Part shown: positions 9,206-15,547 of the stretch, in pieces | How positions within the stretch are numbered: the stretch's first letter is position 1 | Layout: every line of letters begins with the position of its first letter | Assembly: GCA_036321625.1 (NCBI GenBank) | Contig: CP143259.1 | Location: forward strand, 911,001 to 975,000 | Reading direction: 5' to 3' | Length of the DNA stretch: 64,000 bases | From: Peptoniphilaceae bacterium AMB_02 | Lineage (GTDB): Bacteria; Bacillota; Clostridia; Tissierellales; Peptoniphilaceae | The notes under the pieces: model-generated | Databases searched by the model: none | Told to the model about the DNA's origin: nothing | What the model saw: only the letters and a program-made list of their open reading frames with translations | Made by a program: the position numbers and the translations under genes

Positions 9206-9328
9206 CTCTTTTACCTCCTGGTTAGTTTTGTGGTGAAACTATTATACCAAAAGGTTGGGGATGGTTCATATTTTTTTGTAAAACTAATTTACACCATTAT
9301 ATAGACTTTATCTAGAAGGAGGGTTATT

Positions 9329-10333
9329 ATGAGATTTAGACGAATAGATACGGATTCATTGAAGTCGTTTTCCTATTATATAAGTGATGACGGCGTTGCC
9401 ATAGTAATTGACCCGAGGACGGATGTAGAGATTTATCTTGAACTTGCAGCAATCGATAATGCGGAGATTAAATATGTATTTGAAACACATAGACATGAGG
9501 ATATGATTTCGGGTGCCAAATTACTTGGTGAACTTACTGGAGCAAAGGTCAACATATCAAGCTATGAAGACTTGGGGCACGACTATGGAACCGGTATAAG
9601 CGAGGAGGATATCTTTGAGATCAGCGATAGACTGGTACTGTTTCCAATACATACTCCTGGACACACTCTTGGACATTTATCTTATTTATTAAAATACGAT
9701 GATGAGCCATATATGGTATTTACAGGAGACTCTTTATTTTATGGAGGAGTGGGAAGAACTGATTTTTACGGGAAAGATAAACTTGAGTATATGACAGGCT
9801 TACAGTACGATAGCATAATAGGAAAACTAGGAGAGCTAGGAGATGATGTAATCGTATTACCCGGTCATGGAGCCGGTTCTGCCTGTGGTAATGATTTAGA
9901 CGGTATCCCTTATTCTACTATCGGGTTTGAAATGAAACACAATAAGGCCTTATTTAAACAAAAATCGGAATTTATTGAAAACAATGGATTCGAACATTAT
10001 AAAAATCCGGCATTTACTTTTATGGAAAAAGAGAATATTGCTGGAAGTGGCGTGTATAGAGTTCAGCTTCCTCCTATAATTTCAGAGATTCCTAAAGATG
10101 CACTTGTACTGGATATTAGATCTAAGCAATGTTCTAAAACAAGCATACCTGGAGCTCTCATCATGCCTTCTGATTCTATACCGAGCTACCTGGGGTATTT
10201 AGTTGATTCAGATCAAAAACTCGTTCTACTAAATGACGATAATGAAGACGGGTTAAAGGAGGCGGTAAACAATCTTTTTAGAACTGCTAAACTTGGAACG
10301 AGTATCAGTTCACGAATATTTGGAAAAGTGTGA
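9329..10333 (+). CDS. MBL-fold persulfide dioxygenase-like / rhodanese protein (5-prime part)
   Basis: 334 aa. Residues 1-230 are an ETHE1-type metallo-beta-lactamase domain: H54-x-H56-x-D58-M59 (the canonical HxHxDH with the last His replaced by Met), IHTPGHT with H112, TGDSLFYGGVGRTD with D134, and LPGHGAG. In the family, His of the first motif, His of PGHT and Asp of GD bind the iron that oxidises persulfides; those residues are kept. From residue 245 a rhodanese-like domain starts (ALVLDIRSKQ) without an active-site Cys. It then breaks off at LFRTAKLG and ends in a TGA at 10331-10333. The frame +1 continues into a second rhodanese domain (10293-10589), so the gene is probably frameshifted. 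GGAGGG precedes the ATG. Confidence 0.8.
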   Translation: MRFRRIDTDSLKSFSYYISDDGVAIVIDPRTDVEIYLELAAIDNAEIKYVFETHRHEDMISGAKLLGELTGAKVNISSYEDLGHDYGTGISEEDIFEISDRLVLFPIHTPGHTLGHLSYLLKYDDEPYMVFTGDSLFYGGVGRTDFYGKDKLEYMTGLQYDSIIGKLGELGDDVIVLPGHGAGSACGNDLDGIPYSTIGFEMKHNKALFKQKSEFIENNGFEHYKNPAFTFMEKENIAGSGVYRVQLPPIISEIPKDALVLDIRSKQCSKTSIPGALIMPSDSIPSYLGYLVDSDQKLVLLNDDNEDGLKEAVNNLFRTAKLGTSISSRIFGKV

Positions 10334-10589
10334 GGAGCATGAAATATACACACTTGATGTCAGAAAAGAAGAAGAGTATTTAGAATCTGATAAATTAAAA
10401 GGAAGAATTAATATACCATTACAGGAGTTAAAGAATCGTATCAAGGAGCTGGACGGTATAGGTACTGTGTATGTGGTTTGCAGGTCGTCATTAAGAGCAA
10501 GTATTGCTGCATCTTATATTGAAGCGAATACTGACACTGTACCCATTGTAGTGCTAGGAGGAATGTTGGCTCTTGATTCTGTCAGGTAA
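10293..10589 (+). CDS. Rhodanese domain, probable 3-prime part of the same gene
   Basis: 98 aa from a TTG at 10293, overlapping the preceding frame by 41 bases and without a Shine-Dalgarno of its own. It is a complete rhodanese domain: ERVSVHEYLEKC, YTLDVRKEEEYLE, INIPLQELKNRI and the active loop VVCRSSLRAS with the persulfide-carrying Cys, then VLGGMLAL. The open frame reaches back only to 10269. MBL-rhodanese-rhodanese proteins are a known architecture (CstB-like), so a single-base indel between 10269 and 10333 is the simplest explanation. A stand-alone short rhodanese made by translational coupling is the alternative. It would transfer or oxidise sulfane sulfur, fitting the isc genes nearby. 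Confidence 0.7.
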   Translation: MERVSVHEYLEKCEEHEIYTLDVRKEEEYLESDKLKGRINIPLQELKNRIKELDGIGTVYVVCRSSLRASIAASYIEANTDTVPIVVLGGMLALDSVR

Positions 10590-10629
10590 ATGCATAAATA
10601 TAAATACGGTGTTATATTGATTCTGTCAG
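10573..10629 (+). repeat. 13-bp direct repeat
   Basis: TTGATTCTGTCAG occurs at 10573-10585, in the last codons of the rhodanese frame, and again at 10617-10629, 44 bases apart. It may be a short duplication scar. It does not resemble a known operator. Confidence 0.5.
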
Positions 10630-10726
10630 AAGTAAAATTATAATTAAAGTACTTTTCAAAACTGTAAATCAATGATAAAATGACTATACAACCTAAAGGT
10701 TAGGACAAATTTACTAGGAGGCAGAA

Positions 10727-11671
10727 ATGACTAAAAGAAAGATTCTTATGACCGGGGCATTAGGACAAATAGGAACAGAACTTGCTCTATATTTCAAAGA
10801 TATATATGGAGCCAGCAACATAATTGCTACAGATATAAGTGATAAAAACGTAGATATACTTGGTGATATTAAATATGAACCACTTGATGTTACTGACGGA
10901 AAAAGATTGCATGAACTTGTTACAAGTTACAAAGTAGATACAATCGTAAACTTAGCTGCTATATTATCAGCTACTGGAGAGAAAATTCCTCAAAAAACAT
11001 GGGAAGTAAACATGGGTGGTCTTGTAAATGTACTTGATGTTGCTCTTCAAGAAAATTGTTCAGTATTTACACCTAGCTCAATAGCAGCATTTGGTGAAAG
11101 TACACCTAAAGACAACACACCTCAAGTAACTATCCAAAGACCTAATACAATGTACGGTGTTACAAAGGTAGCAGGAGAAAACCTATGCGACTATTACCAT
11201 CACAGATTCGGTCTTGATACAAGAGGAGTAAGATATCCCGGTATAATTTCTTATAAGACATTACCTGGAGGCGGAACAACTGATTACGCTGTTCATATTT
11301 ACTTTGAAGCTCTTAGAAACAAAAAGTATACTTCATTTATAGCTGAAGGAACCAAGATGGATATGATGTATATGCCGGATGCATTAAAAGCTGTTGTGGA
11401 TTTAATGGAAGCAGATCCTGCTAAATTAATAAACAGAAATGCATTTAACATAACTGCAATGAGTTTTGCACCTGAAGATTTAGAGGTAGCAATTAAAAAA
11501 CTTATGCCTGAATTCGTTCTTGAATATGATGTAGACCCAGTAAGACAAGCTATAGCTGATTCTTGGCCAAATTCACTTGATGATAGTGCTGCAAGAGAAG
11601 AATGGGGTTGGAGTCCTGAATTCGACATCGACTCAATGACTGCAGATATGCTAAAGAACATCAAACTATAA
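10727..11671 (+). CDS. tdh: SDR-type L-threonine 3-dehydrogenase
   Basis: 314 aa NAD-dependent extended short-chain dehydrogenase (UDP-epimerase fold). The Rossmann motif is GALGQIG at the N-terminus and the catalytic pair is YGVTK with upstream PSSIAAFG. The segments VRYPGIIS and LPGGGTTDYAVHIYF are characteristic of the short-chain L-threonine 3-dehydrogenases, which make 2-amino-3-ketobutyrate from threonine, rather than of sugar epimerases. AGGAGG precedes the ATG. It is monocistronic, with 137 bases of upstream DNA and a strong terminator after it. Anaerobes of this group use it in threonine catabolism. No kbl (ketobutyrate ligase) partner is in the window. The assignment is by motif; a sugar epimerase is less likely. 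Confidence 0.85.
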   Translation: MTKRKILMTGALGQIGTELALYFKDIYGASNIIATDISDKNVDILGDIKYEPLDVTDGKRLHELVTSYKVDTIVNLAAILSATGEKIPQKTWEVNMGGLVNVLDVALQENCSVFTPSSIAAFGESTPKDNTPQVTIQRPNTMYGVTKVAGENLCDYYHHRFGLDTRGVRYPGIISYKTLPGGGTTDYAVHIYFEALRNKKYTSFIAEGTKMDMMYMPDALKAVVDLMEADPAKLINRNAFNITAMSFAPEDLEVAIKKLMPEFVLEYDVDPVRQAIADSWPNSLDDSAAREEWGWSPEFDIDSMTADMLKNIKL

Positions 11672-11690
11672 AACTGAATAAGTCATAATA

Positions 11691-11726
11691 AAAACGCTGA
11701 TTTCATTAGAAATCAGCGTTTTTTTA
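11691..11726 (+). terminator. Terminator after tdh
   Basis: 13-bp stem AAAACGCTGATTT / AAATCAGCGTTTT (11691-11703 and 11710-11722) with loop CATTAG, then T residues. Confidence 0.92.
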
Positions 11727-11729
11727 ATC

Positions 11730-11758
11730 TTGACAACTTTGGTAGGATATAATATAAT
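11730..11758 (+). promoter_or_regulatory. Promoter of the isc operon
   Basis: TTGACA (11730-11735), 17-base spacer, TATAAT (11753-11758), a consensus promoter 24 bases before the iscR start. An IscR-type repressor would be expected to bind over this interval, though I see no clear palindrome. Confidence 0.8.
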
Positions 11759-11781
11759 TGTCTAGAAATCGGAGGTGGATC

Positions 11782-12213
11782 GTGAGATTATCAACTAGAG
11801 GAAGATATGGATTAAGGGTAATGCACTATCTTGCTAAACAACAAAACGACAAGCCCATAGCTCTATCTAAAATCTCAACGGATTTAGATTTACCGCTAAA
11901 TTATTTAGAACAATTGGTGAGAAAGCTTAGGGAATCCGATTTGGTAATAAGCATTAGAGGTGCACAAGGCGGATATAAGCTTACAAGAAATCCTGAAGAT
12001 ATTAGCGTTGGAGAAATTCTAAGGGTTTTAGAACAATATATGTCCACTACGGAATGTGCTGAAGGTGATAATGTTTGTGAAAGCGAAAATCACTGTGTGG
12101 CCAGGATAGTATGGAAGAAGATACAGAATAGCATCAATCTCGCTGTAGACAACTATACTCTTCGAGACATGCTGGAAGATGAAGATAATATTGAAAATAC
12201 GGGGGACTGTTAA
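11782..12213 (+). CDS. iscR: Rrf2-family regulator, IscR-like
   Basis: Winged-helix repressor of Fe-S or cysteine metabolism, 143 aa from GTG at 11782. The start is chosen because GGAGGTGG (11771-11778) lies just upstream and because RLSTRGRYGLRVMHYLA is the family N-terminus; the longer frame to 11758 runs back over the promoter. The HTH spans roughly residues 20-70 (LDLPLNYLEQLVRKL, RGAQGGYKLTR). Three Cys, in ECAEGDNVCESENHC, sit where IscR binds a [2Fe-2S] cluster, so redox/Fe-S sensing is likely. The stop overlaps the iscS start by one base (TAATG). The three isc genes form an operon. Confidence 0.9.
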   Translation: MRLSTRGRYGLRVMHYLAKQQNDKPIALSKISTDLDLPLNYLEQLVRKLRESDLVISIRGAQGGYKLTRNPEDISVGEILRVLEQYMSTTECAEGDNVCESENHCVARIVWKKIQNSINLAVDNYTLRDMLEDEDNIENTGDC

Positions 12214-13379
12214 TGAATAGATCAATTTATATGGACAATGCTGCTACAACCAGAATTTCAGACGAAGTTCTAGAAGCTATTATGCCATATTTAAAAGAAA
12301 ACTATGGAAATCCATCAAGTATTTATTCTCTTGGTGGAAAATCAAAAGTGGCAATTGAAGACGCAAGAGAGACAGTAGCTAATTGTCTGGGTGCTAGTAA
12401 GAAGGAAATATTCTTTACATCCGGAGCGTCTGAGTCAGACAACTGGGCAATCAAAGGAATAGCTGAGGCGTTTGAATCGAAGGGAAACCATATAATCACT
12501 TCTAAAATTGAACACCATGCAGTTCTTCATACTTGTGAGTATCTTGAAAAGAAAGGCTTTGAAGTTACTTATCTGGATGTAGATGAAAATGGTGTCATAG
12601 ATCTTGAACAATTAAGACAGAGTATAAATGACAGGACGATACTCATAACAATAATGTTTGCGAATAATGAAGTTGGTACTATACAGCCAATAAAAGAAAT
12701 CGGTGAAATTGCAAAAGAAAATGGAATTATCTTCCATACAGATGCCGTACAAGCAATAGGAAATGTAAAGATAGATGTCAATGAATACAATATCGATATG
12801 CTATCCTTAACCGGTCACAAGATACATGCACCTAAAGGTGTTGGAGCTCTGTATGTTAGATCGGGTATTAGGATACCAAACCTACTCCATGGAGGTGCTC
12901 AAGAAAGAAGAAAAAGAGCGGGTACTGAGAACGTGGCTTCAATAGTAGGATTGGCTAAGGCGATGGAAATCTGTTCTTCAAACTTTGAAGAGCGAACAAA
13001 AAGAATTGCAAGCTTAAGAGACAGGTTAATAGAAGGTATAAGTACCAATATTGAAGAAGTCAGGTTAAATGGTCATCCTGTAGATAGACTATGTAATAAT
13101 GTGAATATGTGCTTTAAATATATTGAAGGTGAGTCGCTACTGTTAATGCTGGATATGGAAGGTATACAAGGCTCGAGCGGATCGGCTTGTACTTCAGGTT
13201 CACTTGACCCTTCACATGTACTTTTGGCATTGGGATTACCTCATGAGATAGCTCATGGATCATTAAGATTATCTCTATCTGAATATAATACTGAAGAAGA
13301 AGTAGATTATGTCATAGAAAAATTGCAAGGAATAGTGCAAAGACTTAGAGATATGTCTCCACTATACCAAAGAGCTTAA
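12213..13379 (+). CDS. iscS: Cysteine desulfurase
   Basis: 388 aa PLP-dependent class V aminotransferase-fold enzyme that removes sulfur from cysteine and hands it, as a persulfide, to IscU. The N-terminus is YMDNAATTRIS. The PLP-binding His is in KIEHHAVLHT, the Schiff-base lysine K203 is in LTGHKIHAPKGVGA, and the catalytic C326 is in SSGSACTSGS on the mobile loop. The short spacing around C326 and the RKRAGTEN block indicate group I (NifS/IscS). It is translationally coupled to iscR and is followed 10 bases later by iscU. It also connects to the rhodanese and persulfide genes upstream. Confidence 0.95.
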   Translation: MNRSIYMDNAATTRISDEVLEAIMPYLKENYGNPSSIYSLGGKSKVAIEDARETVANCLGASKKEIFFTSGASESDNWAIKGIAEAFESKGNHIITSKIEHHAVLHTCEYLEKKGFEVTYLDVDENGVIDLEQLRQSINDRTILITIMFANNEVGTIQPIKEIGEIAKENGIIFHTDAVQAIGNVKIDVNEYNIDMLSLTGHKIHAPKGVGALYVRSGIRIPNLLHGGAQERRKRAGTENVASIVGLAKAMEICSSNFEERTKRIASLRDRLIEGISTNIEEVRLNGHPVDRLCNNVNMCFKYIEGESLLLMLDMEGIQGSSGSACTSGSLDPSHVLLALGLPHEIAHGSLRLSLSEYNTEEEVDYVIEKLQGIVQRLRDMSPLYQRA

Positions 13380-13389
13380 GGAGAGAGTT

Positions 13390-13830
13390 ATGTATTCTGA
13401 AAAAGTAATGGAACATTTTAGAAATCCAAGAAATGTTGGAGAAATTGAAAATCCAAGTGGTGTAGGCGAAGTTGGAAATGCAAAATGTGGAGATATAATG
13501 AAAATGTATCTCAAAATAAACGAAGACGATATAATTGAAGATGTAAAGTTTAAAACTTTCGGTTGTGGTTCAGCAATAGCATCTTCAAGTATGGCTACTG
13601 AGTTAATTAAAGGTAAATCAGTAAGTGAGGCGATGCAGTTAACAAATAAAGCCGTAGCTTCAGCACTTGACGGACTTCCACCTGTTAAAATGCACTGTTC
13701 TGTATTGGCTGAACAAGCCATAAAGGCTGCCTTATGGGATTATTCTAATAAGACAGGTAAGCATATAGAAGGCTTAGAAGATTTTGATCCGGATGATGAT
13801 GGACATGATCATATGGAGGAAGAAGATTAG
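13390..13830 (+). CDS. iscU: Fe-S cluster scaffold protein IscU/NifU N-domain
   Basis: 146 aa scaffold on which [2Fe-2S]/[4Fe-4S] clusters are built with sulfur from IscS. The cluster ligands are in place: C33 and D35 in NAKCGDIM, C59 in FGCGSAIASSS, and C103 in MHCSVLAEQA. The length exceeds the minimal IscU by an acidic C-terminal tail (DFDPDDDGHDHMEEED) rich in Asp, Glu and His, which could bind metal; tails like this occur in clostridial NifU-type proteins. The start follows AGGAGAG. It is the last gene of the iscRSU operon, with a terminator downstream. No hscAB, fdx or iscA is present, as is usual for this phylum. Confidence 0.95.
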   Translation: MYSEKVMEHFRNPRNVGEIENPSGVGEVGNAKCGDIMKMYLKINEDDIIEDVKFKTFGCGSAIASSSMATELIKGKSVSEAMQLTNKAVASALDGLPPVKMHCSVLAEQAIKAALWDYSNKTGKHIEGLEDFDPDDDGHDHMEEED

Positions 13831-13861
13831 AGTTCCGATTTTTAGGGAATAATTTGAATTT

Positions 13862-13899
13862 AAGGTAGATAGATTCGAATGAATTTATCTACCTTTTTA
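13862..13899 (+). terminator. Terminator after iscU
   Basis: AAGGTAGATA (13862-13871) pairs with TATCTACCTT (13886-13895), 14-base loop that itself contains GATTCGAATGAATT, then T. Confidence 0.8.
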
Positions 13900-14283
13900 G
13901 ATTTTTAACAGTGTATTTACAGAAGGGCTCTAATTAGTGAGAATATCACAGAAGGTATCCGTTTCTAATATTTTTTATAATCCATATATTAATTTAGATA
14001 GTTCTACTTAATAAGCTCAAATAAAAATTCAATGAGTTAGAAAATATTATTGATGCTACATAGCCGGTTTGATTATAGCTTTTTGTTTTTTGAAATCCGG
14101 ATTATATTTACCATATTAATATTTAGTTAAATATCAACTGAGAATTGGAATAATCTTAAACAAGTGGTATAATTACAATGATGGTTATCTTTATTATCAG
14201 GATACAAATTGAGTTTATTTTTGATTAGAATAATCAGAGTTTTTTGATAAATCAAATTATTAATTTGGCAGAAGGAGGCGAAG
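13900..14283. other. AT-rich intergenic region without a recognised gene
   Basis: About 380 bases between the isc terminator and the AI-2E permease. All sense frames are short and stop-rich. CCGGTTT at 14063 and AAATCCGG near 14093 could form a weak hairpin. Apart from a possible promoter at 14145-14173 and the Shine-Dalgarno GAAGGAGG just before 14284 I see nothing. Confidence 0.6.
14145..14173 (+). promoter_or_regulatory. Possible promoter for the AI-2E family gene
   Basis: TTGGAA (14145-14150), 17-base spacer, TATAAT (14168-14173) preceded by TGG as an extended -10. It would give a leader of about 100 bases. Confidence 0.5.
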
Positions 14284-15495
14284 ATGGGACAACTTTCAAT
14301 AAATAATGTAATATCGATTTTGGTAGTAGTCTTACTACTTACTATAATATATTATTTGATAAATATAGGAAATAAATATGTAAAACCTAGCAATATGATT
14401 GTTTTAACAAGAGTTAATGTCATGAGAACCGTTTTGGCATTGGCATCGATTATTATAATTTTTATTGTATTTAGAAATTATCCAATAATTCCTACCACAC
14501 TGGTTACAATAATTCTTGCGATTACAGTGGCGTATATAATTAATCCATTGGTAGTTTATTTTGAGAAAAAGGGATTTAAGAGAATAGTTTCACTGATTAT
14601 AGTATATGTGCTTATAATTGGACTATTCGCAATCTTGCTTGGCATCGTAATTCCAAAGACTGTTAATGAGTTAAAAAATCTTATACAGGCACTTCCTAAT
14701 ATAGTGGATCAAACTCAAGAACAAATCCTAAAGTTTACAGATAGTCTTTTTAAAGACAATGCAATTCTTAAGGATAATAAACTTTTGGATGATATTGGTG
14801 AGAATTTTGACAAGAATTTTAAAGAGTTTATTTCAAAGATACAAACTTCTTTCTTTGCATGGTTATCAAATTTAGCTGATAGGGCACCAAATTATTTTTC
14901 ATCAATGTTAAGAATTATCTTGGTTCCTGTGGTGAGTTTTTATATTTTACTTGATAAGGAAAAACTGATTGGAAAGACTAAAGATGCTATACCACAAAAA
15001 TACAAAAAAGAAACTCTTTCACTTTTTAGAGATATCGATGATACTTTAACAGAGTTTGTAAGAGGAAGATTGTTGATGGCAGTTTTTGTCGGTATCTTGA
15101 CCGGGGTTGTACTTTTAATACTCAAGGTCGATTTTGCGATCGTAGTCGGAATAGTAACTGCTGTGGCTGATATTGTTCCATATATAGGTCCTTTTATAGG
15201 ATTCTTACCGGCAGTAATACTGGCCTCGATACAAAGTCCTATGAAGGGTGTATGGGTTGCGATTATCTTTGTTTTGATACAATGGGCTGAAAACAATATA
15301 ATAGGTCCTAAGATACTGGGAGAATCGGTAGGACTTCATCCTTTGGTGATTTTGCTATCATTAATAATAGGTGGTGGAGTAGCAGGTGTACCGGGAATGA
15401 TTTTTTCAGTACCGATACTGGCCACTCTAAAGGTGGTATTTAAACATATCGGTCCAATTATAAAAGAAAATATTTTAAAATTAATACGAGATTGA
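14284..15495 (+). CDS. AI-2E family transporter (PerM-like)
   Basis: 403 aa polytopic membrane protein with about eight hydrophobic segments and a large soluble loop after the third or fourth (roughly residues 130-210, containing VPKTVNELKNLIQALPN-like sequence). The C-terminal half holds the family core: SFYILLDKE, VRGRLLMAVFVGILTGV, DIVPYIGPFIGFLPA and EGVGLHPLVILLSLIIGG-like sequence (here ESVGLHP). The family exports or moves small molecules and Na+/H+; an actual AI-2 role is known only for some members. GAAGGAGG precedes the ATG. The alaS promoter overlaps its stop codon, so the two genes are regulated separately. Confidence 0.88.
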   Translation: MGQLSINNVISILVVVLLLTIIYYLINIGNKYVKPSNMIVLTRVNVMRTVLALASIIIIFIVFRNYPIIPTTLVTIILAITVAYIINPLVVYFEKKGFKRIVSLIIVYVLIIGLFAILLGIVIPKTVNELKNLIQALPNIVDQTQEQILKFTDSLFKDNAILKDNKLLDDIGENFDKNFKEFISKIQTSFFAWLSNLADRAPNYFSSMLRIILVPVVSFYILLDKEKLIGKTKDAIPQKYKKETLSLFRDIDDTLTEFVRGRLLMAVFVGILTGVVLLILKVDFAIVVGIVTAVADIVPYIGPFIGFLPAVILASIQSPMKGVWVAIIFVLIQWAENNIIGPKILGESVGLHPLVILLSLIIGGGVAGVPGMIFSVPILATLKVVFKHIGPIIKENILKLIRD

Positions 15496-15520
15496 CACTG
15501 TATTATTATATTCATATAAT
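15492..15520 (+). promoter_or_regulatory. Promoter of alaS
   Basis: TTGACA (15492-15497), 17-base spacer, TATAAT (15515-15520). The -35 box overlaps the stop codon of the preceding gene. There is no room for a T-box before alaS. Confidence 0.82.
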
Positions 15521-15547
15521 CTATCTATAATAACATTGGGGGTAAAT

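Larger units (their letters stand above)
7730..9294 (-). mobile_element. IS256-family insertion sequence (inactive)
   Basis: A 1565-bp element carrying a frameshifted IS256-type transposase on the minus strand. The ends form an imperfect terminal inverted repeat. The left end begins GTGTAAATTGTTTTATCTTA at 7730; the right end, read inward from 9294, is GTGTAAATTAGTTTTACAAA. No target duplication is visible (CAAATTAGT on the left, CATTATATA on the right), which suggests old age, rearrangement, or ends placed wrongly by me. The 250 bases between the left end and the transposase stop contain a long imperfect hairpin (7830-7953). Confidence 0.75.

Noticed and set aside
7730..9294. Target-site duplication of the IS256 element
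   Set aside because: The flanks (CAAATTAGT and CATTATATA) do not match as a duplication of 8-9 bases.
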